DNA of 25,696 nt, taken from contig JBCDDQ010000022.1 of NCBI GenBank assembly GCA_039180225.1, forward strand, positions 1 to 25,696, given 5' to 3'. The number at the start of each line of letters is the position of its first letter. Position 1 is the stretch's first letter. Under the pieces are notes generated by a model. That model saw nothing but the letters and a program-made list of their open reading frames with translations, did not search any database and was not told where the DNA came from. This DNA is from JAAEUE01 sp039180225. Lineage in GTDB: Bacteria > Pseudomonadota > Alphaproteobacteria > Rhizobiales > CAJQND01. Both the position numbers and the translations under genes were made by a program. Of the stretch, positions 1 to 7,491 are shown one piece after another.

Positions 1-29
1 TGATTTTTGTCCGCCAGCAGATAATAAAA

Positions 30-716
30 CTAAGACTGTTGCTCTGAGTCTTCTGTTTTGGCCTCCGGTGCCACTTTCGGCCCGCCCTTAGAGACCCCAA
101 CCATGGCCGGGCGCAACACCCGGTCAGAGATCTTATAGCCGCACTGGGCCACGCTCATGACCGTGCCCGCCGGCATGTCCGGGTTCTCCGCCTCGAACAT
201 GGCTTCATGCATGTTGGGGTCAAAGCGCTCGCCCATGGGATCGATGCGCGTGATGCCGTGGCGCTGAAACACATTCATCAGTTCGCGCTCGGTCATCTCG
301 ATGCCGTCCACCAGGTTCTTGGTGGCGTCATCGGCAGCGGACCTGGCCTCCTCACCCATGGACTGCAACGCCCGGGACAGGTTGTCGGCGACCGAGATGA
401 TATCGCGCGCAAAGGACGTGGCGGCGTATTGGCCGGCTTCCTGGCGCTCGCGCTCTGAACGTTTGCGGATGTTCTGCATCTCCGCGGCCGCACGCAGCAG
501 CTTGTCGTTCAGCTCTTCATTTTCCGCACGCAGGCGCTCCAGCACGATGAACGGATCGGGCTCACCCTCCTCTTCGCCGATCGCTTCAAGCTCGGCCTCA
601 AGCACATCCTCCGGTGTCGGCTGATTGTCATTGCCGGGCTGCAACGCCTCGGCGATTTCCTCAGCCGTCGGGGTGGCGGCTGTTTTGTCGGTATCTTTTT
701 CAGTGGTGTTGGTCAT
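30..716 (-). CDS. grpE: GrpE, nucleotide exchange factor of DnaK
   Basis: GrpE releases ADP from DnaK in the cytoplasmic Hsp70 cycle. The 228-residue product has the family layout: a disordered acidic N-terminus (about 1-58), a long dimerising helix (about 59-125, starting VLERLRAENEELNDKLLR) and a C-terminal beta domain with the signatures FDPNMHEAMF (165-174) and GYKISDRVLRPAMVGVS (193-209). The start is the ATG at 716, which has a GAGGA Shine-Dalgarno about 8 bases upstream. The frame stays open to 881, but that extension runs into hrcA and matches nothing in the family. The gene lies 103 bases downstream of hrcA on the same strand. A heat-shock type promoter candidate sits in the gap, so grpE may be transcribed both with hrcA and alone. 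Family identity is secure. Confidence 0.96.
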   Translation of the reverse strand: MTNTTEKDTDKTAATPTAEEIAEALQPGNDNQPTPEDVLEAELEAIGEEEGEPDPFIVLERLRAENEELNDKLLRAAAEMQNIRKRSERERQEAGQYAATSFARDIISVADNLSRALQSMGEEARSAADDATKNLVDGIEMTERELMNVFQRHGITRIDPMGERFDPNMHEAMFEAENPDMPAGTVMSVAQCGYKISDRVLRPAMVGVSKGGPKVAPEAKTEDSEQQS

Positions 717-795
717 CCATAAGTCCTCGTCTGCCCCGGGCCGCGTCTGCCTGCTGTTCATCTGGCGCGCGGCCAAAATCGAATTTGCGCTCCCG

Positions 796-824
796 ATATC
801 TGTAACTGGAACGAAAAAATCAAG
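796..824 (-). promoter_or_regulatory. Candidate RpoH (sigma-32) promoter for grpE
   Basis: On the minus strand CTTG (821-824) is followed after 18 bases by CAGATAT (796-802). Alphaproteobacterial RpoH promoters are described as roughly CTTG, 17-18 bases, CYTATNT, so the -35 is exact and the -10 matches 5 of 7. The site overlaps the end of hrcA and would start transcription about 75 bases before the grpE ATG. The gene's function fits heat-shock control, but the call rests only on this match. Confidence 0.35.
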
Positions 825-1899
825 TGAGCAATCGACCCACCAGCTGCGCTGTATAGTCCACCATGGGAATGATGCGCCCATAATTCAGCCGCGTGGGACC
901 GATGACCCCCAATACGCCGATCACCTTGTGGTCCGTATCGTGATAGGGCGCCACCACCAGGGAGGAGCCCGAAAGAGAGAACATCTTGTTCTCCGAGCCG
1001 ATGAAGATCCTGACCCCCTCGCCCTGCTCGGCCAGGCCTAGCAGGCGGATCAGATCCTTCTTGGATTCCAAATCGTCAAAAAGCTGGCGCACCCGCTCCA
1101 GGTCTTCCGCAGCGGTTTCGTCTTCGATCAAATTGGCCCGCCCGCGGACGATCAGGTTTTTGGTGCCCGCCGCCCCATTGGCGGGACCCGACCAGACCGC
1201 AAGTCCCTCCTTGACCACATTGGCCGTGCGCTCGTCCAACTCGGCCTCGCGCAGGGCAATGTCGTGCTCCACCACCGTGCGGATCTCTGACAGGGTCTTG
1301 CCCTGGAAACGCGCGTTCAAGAAATTCGAAGCGCGCGACAAGGCCGCCGCCGGAAGACCGGGCGGCAGCGCCAGCACACGGTTCTCCACCTGCTCGCCAT
1401 CCCCCACCAGAACCGCCAGCGCCCGGTTGCCGTCCAGAGGTACGAACTCCAAGTGCTTCATGCGGATGTCGGCCTTTTGGCTGACCACCACGCCCGCACA
1501 ATGGCTAAGGCCCGACAAAAGATTGCTGGCCTGGGTCAGAATATCTTCAGCATCGCTGGAGCCCTGTGCGGCCGCCACCTGGGCATCGATTTTGGCTCGC
1601 TCTTCATCGGCCAAGCCGCCGATCTCTAGGAGCCCATCCACAAACATCCGAAGTCCATGCTCTGTGGGAATGCGCCCGGCGCTGGTGTGGGGCGCGGAGA
1701 TCAGGCCCACCTCCTCCAGGTCGGCCATCACATTGCGTACGGACGCCGGCGACAGAGAAATCGGCAAGGCACGCGACAAGGTGCGCGAGCCAACCGGGCC
1801 GCCGGTTTCCAAATAAGTCTCAACCAGATTGCGGAAGATCTCGCGGGAGCGGTTGTCCAGATCTGCAAGGCCGGTAAAGCGAGGTTCCATCGGCACCAT
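820..1899 (-). CDS. hrcA: HrcA, heat-inducible transcription repressor
   Basis: HrcA represses chaperone operons by binding CIRCE operators, and GroEL tunes its activity. The 359-residue product is of normal length. It opens with a winged-helix DNA-binding domain, in which SLSPASVRNVMADLEEVGLI (48-67) followed by PHTSAGRIPTEHGLRMFVDG (70-89) is the classic HrcA signature. The GAF-like inserted and dimerisation regions follow, ending in a typical tail (IGPTRLNYGRIIPMVDYTAQ). The start could be ATG 1899 or ATG 1890 (MVP-MEPRF). Neither has a strong Shine-Dalgarno. The gene leads a two-gene heat-shock cluster with grpE and has a good sigma-70 promoter upstream. I saw no CIRCE element in front of it, so autoregulation is not evident here. 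Confidence 0.96.
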   Translation of the reverse strand: MVPMEPRFTGLADLDNRSREIFRNLVETYLETGGPVGSRTLSRALPISLSPASVRNVMADLEEVGLISAPHTSAGRIPTEHGLRMFVDGLLEIGGLADEERAKIDAQVAAAQGSSDAEDILTQASNLLSGLSHCAGVVVSQKADIRMKHLEFVPLDGNRALAVLVGDGEQVENRVLALPPGLPAAALSRASNFLNARFQGKTLSEIRTVVEHDIALREAELDERTANVVKEGLAVWSGPANGAAGTKNLIVRGRANLIEDETAAEDLERVRQLFDDLESKKDLIRLLGLAEQGEGVRIFIGSENKMFSLSGSSLVVAPYHDTDHKVIGVLGVIGPTRLNYGRIIPMVDYTAQLVGRLLT

Positions 1900-1941
1900 A
1901 CTTGTTGGTTGCGTCTTGGTTGCACACGGTTGTTGAGGAGG

Positions 1942-1970
1942 AATCTAGGGTTCGGGAGGGGCGGCGTCAA
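1942..1970 (-). promoter_or_regulatory. Sigma-70 type promoter for hrcA
   Basis: Reading the minus strand, TTGACG (1965-1970, 5 of 6 to TTGACA) and TAGATT (1942-1947, 4 of 6 to TATAAT) are separated by exactly 17 bases. Transcription would begin near 1935 and leave a leader of about 35 bases before the hrcA start codon. Confidence 0.5.
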
Positions 1971-2197
1971 TGAAAGTTATTGTGCGCTTGGCCCATTTGT
2001 CCCAGCCTAGTGGTTTCTGCCATAACAGCGTGACGCTGTCAATCAGAAAATCACTTACCAGGTAAAATTTTTTGCCTTTTCAATCCATATCAAGGAGTTA
2101 CGTCTCAAGATTTTACAAAATATGATGTCATACTAAATGTGGGACATTTCATTTTTCGTCCATGGAATCCATGTGAAAGGGCCGGCGCGTTCTTCGA

Positions 2198-2226
2198 TTG
2201 CCCCGCGTTGCACAAAGGGGTAGATA
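2198..2226 (+). promoter_or_regulatory. Candidate promoter for the rph-rdgB-hemW operon
   Basis: TTGCCC (2198-2203, 4 of 6) and TAGATA (2221-2226, 3 of 6) are spaced by 17 bases. Transcription would start near 2233, giving a leader of about 38 bases before the rph ATG. The match is weak and rests mainly on spacing and position. Confidence 0.28.
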
Positions 2227-2270
2227 CTCAGCCGCACAGAGAATTCAGCCGGCAAAAGGACACCGACATC

Positions 2271-2984
2271 ATGCGGCCATCAAAGCGGGAGGCAGACGAA
2301 CTGCGCCCAGTGACCCTGGAACGAGGCGTCTCCAGGCATGCAGAGGGCTCGTGCCTGATCCATTGCGGCGACACCAAGGTTTTGTGCACTGCCAGCGTGG
2401 AAGAGCGGGTGCCGCCTTGGATGCGCGGTGCCGGGTCCGGCTGGGTGACTGCAGAATATGGCATGCTGCCGCGCTCAACCGGCCAGCGCATGCGGCGCGA
2501 ATCCAGTGCCGGCAAGCAGTCAGGCCGCACCCAGGAGATCCAGCGCCTCATCGGACGCTCCTTGCGGGCCGTGGTGGACATGAAGAAGCTGGGAGAGCGC
2601 CAGGTCACCGTGGACTGCGATGTGATCCAGGCCGATGGCGGTACGCGCACAGCCTCGATCACCGGCGGCTGGGTGGCGCTGCATGATGCGCTCCAATGGA
2701 TGGCGGCCCGGGACATGTTCAAGGAAGACCCGATGATCGACCATATTGCGGCGATCTCGTGCGGCATCTACCGGGGCCTGCCGGTGTGCGATTTGGACTA
2801 TGTGGAAGATTCAGAGGCCGACACCGACGCCAACTTCGTTATGACCGGATCAGGCGGCATCGTGGAGATTCAGGGAACGGCGGAGAAGGACCCGTTTTCA
2901 GAAGATGAGTTCGGCCAATTGATGGGCCTGGCCAAGGGCGGCATTCAGCGCCTGGTCAGCCTTCAGAAGACGGCGGTGGCTTAA
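2271..2984 (+). CDS. rph: RNase PH, tRNA 3'-end phosphorolytic exonuclease
   Basis: RNase PH trims the 3' trailer of tRNA precursors by phosphorolysis as a hexameric ring. I start at ATG 2271, preceded by AAGGA (2256-2260). This gives 237 residues, the usual family length, and the expected N-terminus MRPSKREADELRPV. Diagnostic stretches are GKQSGRTQEIQRLIGRSLR (81-99), the catalytic strand DCDVIQADGGTRTASITG (115-132) and TGSGGIVEIQGTAE with the DPFS motif near the C-terminus. An upstream ATG at 2139 is in frame but would add unrelated sequence. The stop is 5 bases before rdgB, so the two genes are almost certainly co-transcribed. Confidence 0.97.
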   Translation: MRPSKREADELRPVTLERGVSRHAEGSCLIHCGDTKVLCTASVEERVPPWMRGAGSGWVTAEYGMLPRSTGQRMRRESSAGKQSGRTQEIQRLIGRSLRAVVDMKKLGERQVTVDCDVIQADGGTRTASITGGWVALHDALQWMAARDMFKEDPMIDHIAAISCGIYRGLPVCDLDYVEDSEADTDANFVMTGSGGIVEIQGTAEKDPFSEDEFGQLMGLAKGGIQRLVSLQKTAVA

Positions 2985-2989
2985 GGGCC

Positions 2990-3619
2990 ATGGCGGGCAC
3001 GTCGTCCAGCCGGGTTTTCACAGGCACACGCTTGATCGTGGCCAGCCACAATCCGGGCAAGGTTCGCGAGATCGGCGATCTGATCGCGCCATTGGGCATC
3101 ACCCCGGTGTCCGCCGGCGAGCTGGGCTTGGATGAACCGGAGGAAACCGGCACCACGTTCATCGCAAACGCAGAGTTGAAGGCCCATGCGGCCGCTGAGG
3201 CCAGCGGCGAGCCGGCCCTGGCCGATGACAGCGGCTTGGTGGTGGACGCTCTTGGCGGAGATCCGGGGATCTATTCGGCCCGCTGGGCGGGACCGGAGAA
3301 GGACTTCGCGCTGGCCATGCAGAAGGTCAATGACGGGCTCACGGCCGCGGGCGCTAAGACGGAGCAGGCGCGGCGCGCCCACTTTGTCTGCGCCCTCAGC
3401 ATGGCCTGGCCCGATGGGCATGTGGAGACCTTTGAGGGCAAGGTGTTCGGCACGCTGGTCTGGCCACCCCGGGGCGATCAGGGATTTGGCTACGACCCGA
3501 TCTTTCAAGCCGACGGCCACACCATCACCTTTGGCGAAATGGAGCCGGAGGCCAAGCATGCCATGTCGCACCGGGCTGATGCGTTTGGGCAATTGATGGC
3601 CACCGTGTTTGCGCGGTGA
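2990..3619 (+). CDS. rdgB: RdgB/HAM1 dITP/XTP pyrophosphatase
   Basis: This enzyme hydrolyses non-canonical purine triphosphates (ITP, dITP, XTP) to monophosphates and so keeps deaminated bases out of DNA and RNA. The 209-residue product carries the family motifs in order: ASHNPGKVREI (18-28) for triphosphate binding, the metal-binding ADDSGL (78-83), GIYSARWAG (93-101), QGFGYDPIF (164-172) and MSHRADA (192-198). It starts 5 bases after the rph stop. Its TGA stop overlaps the GTG start of hemW (GTGA), which suggests translational coupling along rph-rdgB-hemW. Confidence 0.96.
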   Translation: MAGTSSSRVFTGTRLIVASHNPGKVREIGDLIAPLGITPVSAGELGLDEPEETGTTFIANAELKAHAAAEASGEPALADDSGLVVDALGGDPGIYSARWAGPEKDFALAMQKVNDGLTAAGAKTEQARRAHFVCALSMAWPDGHVETFEGKVFGTLVWPPRGDQGFGYDPIFQADGHTITFGEMEPEAKHAMSHRADAFGQLMATVFAR

Positions 3620-4785
3620 GCCCGGCGGGCGGCGAACCGGGCTTCGGCCTTTACGTGCATTGGCCGTTTTGCCTCGCCAAATGCCCCTATTGCGACTTCA
3701 ACTCCCATGTGCGCCATCAGCCGGTGGACCAGGCGGCCTATGTGGCTGCGTTCAAGCGCGAGATCGCCTGGTTTGCCGAGCGGGCGCCCGGGCGCACATT
3801 GACCAGCATCTTCTTTGGTGGCGGTACCCCGTCCTTGATGAGCCCGCAGACCGTGGGGGCGGTGTTGGATGCTGCAGCCGGCCACTGGCGCTTTGCAGAG
3901 GACGTGGAGATCACCCTGGAGGCCAACCCCACCAGCATGGAGGCCCGCAACTTCGGGCCCTTGCGCGAAGCGGGGGCGAACCGGGTCTCCGTTGGGGTGC
4001 AGGCGCTCGCCGATGAGGCCTTGCGGTTCCTGGGCCGCCAGCATTCGGCATCAGAGGCGCTCGCCGCATTCAGGTTGGCAGCGGAGACGTTCGAGCGCGT
4101 CTCATTCGACATGATCTATGCGCGGCCGGGGCAAACCGTTCAAGACTGGCGCGCAGAGCTCGGCGCGGCGCTGGCCCACGCGAAGGGGCACATGTCGCTC
4201 TATCAGCTGACCATTGAGCCGACGACCCGCTTCTTTGATCTCCATGCCGCCGGCAAGCTGGTGGTGCCTCCCGAGGGCGATGCGCTGGCGCTGTTCGATG
4301 TGACCCAGGAGATGACGGCGCAGGCGGGGCTGCCGGCCTATGAAGTCTCCAACCATGCAGCGCCCGGCCAGGAGTGCCGGCACAATCTGCTCTATTGGCG
4401 CTATGGAGATTATGCCGGGATCGGCCCTGGGGCTCATTCCCGCCTCACCCTTCAAGACGGCACGCGGATGGGCTGGTCCATGATCCGCTCACCGGAAGCC
4501 TGGCTGGCTGAGGTTGACGCGCGGGGGGCCGGTGTGGCGGGTGAAGAGGAGATTGCGTGCGGGGAGCGGGCGGATGAGCATCTGCTCATGGGGCTCAGGC
4601 TCAACGAGGGCATCAGCCTGGCCCGGCACGACGCGCTGGGTGGGGCACCGCTGGCGGGCGAGCGCCTTGAGGTGCTGGTGGGCGAAGGCCTGGTGGAGGT
4701 GGATGAAGAGCACCGGCGCCTGATGGCGACACCGGCGGGACGGCGGGTGTTGAACGCGGTGATCGGCTATCTGGCCGCGGGCTGA
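3616..4785 (+). CDS. hemW: HemW, radical SAM heme chaperone-type protein
   Basis: HemW is a radical SAM protein related to coproporphyrinogen oxidase HemN. In several bacteria it binds heme and delivers it to respiratory enzymes rather than catalysing decarboxylation. The 389-residue product has the [4Fe-4S] motif C-X3-C-X2-C (C19, C23, C26) in the context GLYVHWPFCLAKCPYC. The glycine-rich FFGGGTPSLM and the helix GANRVSVGVQALADEALRFL follow. The C-terminal HemN-like region includes YEVSNHA and GIGPGAHS. The start is GTG 3616, overlapping the rdgB stop by 4 bases. The short N-terminus before the cysteine cluster favours HemW over the longer HemN. The gene converges with the lipoprotein gene 21 bases beyond its stop, and no clear terminator lies between them. 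Confidence 0.93.
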   Translation: MSPAGGEPGFGLYVHWPFCLAKCPYCDFNSHVRHQPVDQAAYVAAFKREIAWFAERAPGRTLTSIFFGGGTPSLMSPQTVGAVLDAAAGHWRFAEDVEITLEANPTSMEARNFGPLREAGANRVSVGVQALADEALRFLGRQHSASEALAAFRLAAETFERVSFDMIYARPGQTVQDWRAELGAALAHAKGHMSLYQLTIEPTTRFFDLHAAGKLVVPPEGDALALFDVTQEMTAQAGLPAYEVSNHAAPGQECRHNLLYWRYGDYAGIGPGAHSRLTLQDGTRMGWSMIRSPEAWLAEVDARGAGVAGEEEIACGERADEHLLMGLRLNEGISLARHDALGGAPLAGERLEVLVGEGLVEVDEEHRRLMATPAGRRVLNAVIGYLAAG

Positions 4786-4806
4786 GGCACTGAAGAGATC
4801 GCGCTG

Positions 4807-6036
4807 CTAGAACCCGCCGGAGAACGTGCTCGGCGCGGGCGCTGCGACCCTGGGGCCGGTTTTGGTAACTTCCAGAATGGCCAAGCCCCGTTGGTTTAGC
4901 CCACTGCCCAAGAAGCGGAAGAGGCCGTTGGAGCCCTGGAAGCCCTGGGTATTGGTGAGGGCGTTCACCGGGAACTTCTGGCCGCTGGGGCTCTGGGCAT
5001 TCTGGCGGCCAAGGGCTATGGCGAGACTTACCGAGTCATAGGCCAGACTGGCGATCCGTTTCGGATCTCGCCCATAGGATTGGCGGAAGCGGTTGTTGAA
5101 CGCGTTGGTCAATTCGGGCGAGACCCCCGGATACCATCCGCCCACCGCGATATCGATCGTGGCCGTGGCCGGATCGTCCCACAAGCTGGTGCCTATGATC
5201 TTGGTGATCTGCGGGTTTACCCCTGCCGCCGTCAGCGCATTTCCGAGCGCACGCAACATGTCGCCGCCTTCGGCAATCAGCAAGGTGTCGGCCCCGACCG
5301 TGGCGTCCTTCATGGAAGCGGCAATCAGGCCAGCCGCCCGCGCCGCGCCTTGCGGCGTGCGCTGATAGCGCTGAACCACCACCAATTGGCCGCCGCGGCC
5401 GGAAAGCTCCTGGCGCAGCGAGCGCTCCACCAGGCCGCCATAGGCGGTTTCGGGAATGAGCGCGGCAAACCGGTTCTGGCCGGACTGCACGGCAAAGCGG
5501 ACAATGTTGGCCACATCCTGTTCCGGCAGGAAGCTGTTCAGGAACACACCGTTGCCCGCCGCCGAGCTTGACGTGGAAAAGGCCATGACCGGCACACCGC
5601 GCGATTGTGCAACCGGGGCGATGGCCTGTACCGAACCGGCGAACAGCGGGCCGATGATCAGTTCGGCGCCTTCGTTGAGCGCAGCTTCTGCCGCGGCACG
5701 GGCGCCTTCCGGCGTGCCCAACGTATCCTTGGTCACCAGAGTGATGCCCGGAGAGCCCGATTCCACCAACGCCATCTCACCGGCTTCCTTCAGCGAGCGC
5801 GCCACATCGGACGCCCCGCCCCGGATGCCCAACGGCAACAGGACCGCAACCTTCGGATCGCCGGGGTTCTGGATCGCCGCCACGTCGGGCGCGGGCTGCA
5901 ATTGGCCAGGCTCAGGCGTTTCACCGCTGGAGAACAAATCCCCCATCGAGATGCTGCCCAGGCCACCACACCCAGCCAGGCTCAACGCCACAAAGGCGAT
6001 GCAGATCAATCTGATAAGGTTAGTAGGTTTCTGCAT
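4807..6036 (-). CDS. LppC/LpoA-like penicillin-binding protein activator lipoprotein
   Basis: The 409-residue product opens with a lipoprotein signal (MQKPTNLIRLICIAFVALS) and a lipobox L20-A-G-C23. Glycines follow the cysteine, which suits outer-membrane sorting. The remainder is a periplasmic type I substrate-binding fold (Peripla_BP_6 / LppC): VAVLLPLGIRGG at about 63, LIIGPLFAGSV, VPVMAFSTSSS and a C-terminal SLAYDSVSLAIALG. Proteins of this class next to rsmI and yraN are annotated as LpoA/YraM-type activators of class A penicillin-binding proteins. That role is inferred from family and neighbourhood. The alternative is a solute-binding protein, but no ABC transporter genes are nearby. 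The gene is divergent from rsmI across a 91-base gap containing the inverted pair ACCGGC (6063-6068) and GCCGGT (6090-6095). Confidence 0.85.
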   Translation of the reverse strand: MQKPTNLIRLICIAFVALSLAGCGGLGSISMGDLFSSGETPEPGQLQPAPDVAAIQNPGDPKVAVLLPLGIRGGASDVARSLKEAGEMALVESGSPGITLVTKDTLGTPEGARAAAEAALNEGAELIIGPLFAGSVQAIAPVAQSRGVPVMAFSTSSSAAGNGVFLNSFLPEQDVANIVRFAVQSGQNRFAALIPETAYGGLVERSLRQELSGRGGQLVVVQRYQRTPQGAARAAGLIAASMKDATVGADTLLIAEGGDMLRALGNALTAAGVNPQITKIIGTSLWDDPATATIDIAVGGWYPGVSPELTNAFNNRFRQSYGRDPKRIASLAYDSVSLAIALGRQNAQSPSGQKFPVNALTNTQGFQGSNGLFRFLGSGLNQRGLAILEVTKTGPRVAAPAPSTFSGGF

Positions 6037-6127
6037 ACTTTACACAGGTTGCTATGTGATGGACCGGCCGCTTTCGCGGTAGCTCTGAAGCCGGTTTCAT
6101 TTCCCTTCCCCCGCCCCGCAAGGTTTT

Positions 6128-7090
6128 GTGCATAATGGTGTTACAGCAATTAGGGCCCAACGCAAAGTGACGCGCGCAACTCCACCAAAAGATGCACCCA
6201 TCCCCCATAGCGGAAAACAGGCTGATTACACAATAGCTGGTGCCACCTATAGTGCGACCCTGCTTTCGCCCGGACTTTATGTGGTGGCGACGCCCATCGG
6301 CAATCTGGGAGACATCACGATCAGGGCGCTGGCCACTTTGGCGGCGGCTGACGTGATCTATTGCGAAGACACCCGCATCAGCCGGCGGCTCATGGAACGC
6401 TATGGGATCTCCACCCGGCTCAGCCCCTATCATGACCACAATGGCGACAAAGTGCGCCCGGTGATCTTGCGCCAGTTGGAGGCGGGGGTCGCCGTGGCGT
6501 TGATCAGCGATGCGGGAACGCCGATTGTCTCCGACCCCGGCTACAAGCTGGTGCGGGCCGCGTTGGACCGTGGCTTTGATGTCATCCCGCTGCCCGGACC
6601 ATCCGCCCCCATTGCCGGGCTTGCCAAATCGGGCCTGCCCAGCGACCGGTTCTTCTTCGGCGGCTTCCTGCCGGTGAAGCAGGGCGCGCGGCGCAAGGTG
6701 TTGGAGGAGCTCAAGACCCTGCGCGCCACACTCATCTTCTTTGAGACGGGCGGGCGCATTGCCACCAGCCTGGCCGATGTCGCCGAAGCGCTGGGACCAC
6801 GCCAGGTGGTGGTGACCCGGGAGCTGACCAAACTGCACGAAGAGGCCCTGGCGGGAGAGGCCGGCCTCCTCGCCCAGAGCATCGGCAAGCTGAAGGGCGA
6901 AATCACCTTGCTCATCGCGCCTCCGGAAAGCGCAGGCAAGATCAGCGATGAGGAGATTGATGAGGCCCTGCGCAGCGCGCTCGGCCAGCTGCCGGCGGGC
7001 AAGGCAGCGGCCCAGGTGGCCAAGGCGCTCGGCCTCAGCCGCCAGGCGCTCTATGACCGGGTCGTGGCCCTGAAACGCCAGATGGAGTGA
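6128..7090 (+). CDS. rsmI: RsmI, 16S rRNA (cytidine1402-2'-O)-methyltransferase
   Basis: RsmI uses SAM to 2'-O-methylate C1402 in the decoding centre of 16S rRNA. The product has the tetrapyrrole-methylase fold signatures GLYVVATPIGNLGDITIRAL (49-68), the YCEDTRISRRL stretch, ALISDAGTPIVSDPGY and PLPGPSAPIAGLAKSGLP. The C-terminal helical segment (ALGQLPAGKAAAQVAKALG) is usual for the family. The start is uncertain. GTG 6128 gives 320 residues, with an AAGG only 4 bases upstream. GTG 6167 (307 residues) is equally possible and closer to family length. The gene begins a plus-strand run rsmI-yraN-gshB with one or a few bases between genes. Confidence 0.95.
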   Translation: MHNGVTAIRAQRKVTRATPPKDAPIPHSGKQADYTIAGATYSATLLSPGLYVVATPIGNLGDITIRALATLAAADVIYCEDTRISRRLMERYGISTRLSPYHDHNGDKVRPVILRQLEAGVAVALISDAGTPIVSDPGYKLVRAALDRGFDVIPLPGPSAPIAGLAKSGLPSDRFFFGGFLPVKQGARRKVLEELKTLRATLIFFETGGRIATSLADVAEALGPRQVVVTRELTKLHEEALAGEAGLLAQSIGKLKGEITLLIAPPESAGKISDEEIDEALRSALGQLPAGKAAAQVAKALGLSRQALYDRVVALKRQME

Positions 7091-7091
7091 C

Positions 7092-7478
7092 ATGGGCAAA
7101 ACCGGGGGGCGGACACACAGGCAGCGAAATGCGCACCGGTTCGGCATTGAGGCTGAGCGGGCGGCGATCCTCTATCTGAGGGCCAAGGGCTACCGCATCT
7201 TGAAGACCCGCTACAAGGTGCGCGCCGGCGAGGTGGACATCATCGCACAGACCGGTCAGACCCTTGTGTTCATTGAGGTTAAACGCCGGCCAAGCCATGC
7301 GGAAGCCTTGTCCTCACTGACCCCGCGCCAACGCCAACGCATTGTGCGGGCAGCGGAATACTGGCTGGCCGAAAACAACCTTCCACTGAGCACAGATTGC
7401 CGCTTTGACATGATCGTGTTCAGCGCCTATCTCGTGCCGCACCACATGACGAACGCATTCTCAAGCGACGGGACATAG
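7092..7478 (+). CDS. yraN: YraN/UPF0102 family, predicted nuclease-like protein
   Basis: This small 128-residue protein of the UPF0102 (YraN) family has a restriction-endonuclease-like core. The likely active-site residues are E47, D49, E62 and K64 (GEVDIIAQ and FIEVKRR), preceded by the family helix GIEAERAAILYLRAKGYRIL. Its cellular role is not settled. Links to DNA uptake and recombination have been suggested from its neighbours such as comM. It starts one base after the rsmI stop, with GGAG (7084-7087) inside the end of rsmI, so it is translationally coupled. The gap to gshB is 13 bases. Confidence 0.93.
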   Translation: MGKTGGRTHRQRNAHRFGIEAERAAILYLRAKGYRILKTRYKVRAGEVDIIAQTGQTLVFIEVKRRPSHAEALSSLTPRQRQRIVRAAEYWLAENNLPLSTDCRFDMIVFSAYLVPHHMTNAFSSDGT

Positions 7479-7491
7479 AGGCGAAGGGAAG

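Larger units (their letters stand above)
1900..2270. other. 371-base divergent intergenic region between hrcA and rph
   Basis: I see no credible gene here. The stretch from about 2020 to 2160 is visibly more AT-rich than the flanking genes and carries three short perfect inverted repeats: ACAGCG-TGA-CGCTGT (2025-2039), TTACC-A-GGTAA (2055-2065) and AAATGT-GGG-ACATTT (2135-2149). None is followed by a T run, so they look more like protein-binding sites than terminators. The hrcA promoter lies at its left end and a candidate rph promoter at its right end. The rph frame is open back to 2139, but the extra 44 residues do not resemble RNase PH. Confidence 0.6.

Noticed and set aside
1900..2138. 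CIRCE operator (TTAGCACTC-N9-GAGTGCTAA) upstream of hrcA
   Set aside because: Searched by eye. The inverted repeats present have unrelated sequences and shorter spacing.
2139..2270. N-terminal extension of rph from an upstream in-frame ATG
   Set aside because: The 44 extra residues are unlike RNase PH. The start at 2271 gives the family length and has AAGGA upstream.
4786..4806. Bidirectional terminator between convergent hemW and the lipoprotein gene
   Set aside because: The 21-base gap has no inverted repeat or T run.
6020..7147. 375-codon open frame on the minus strand opposite rsmI
   Set aside because: It mirrors a clearly conserved gene on the plus strand and its translation shows no recognisable domain.
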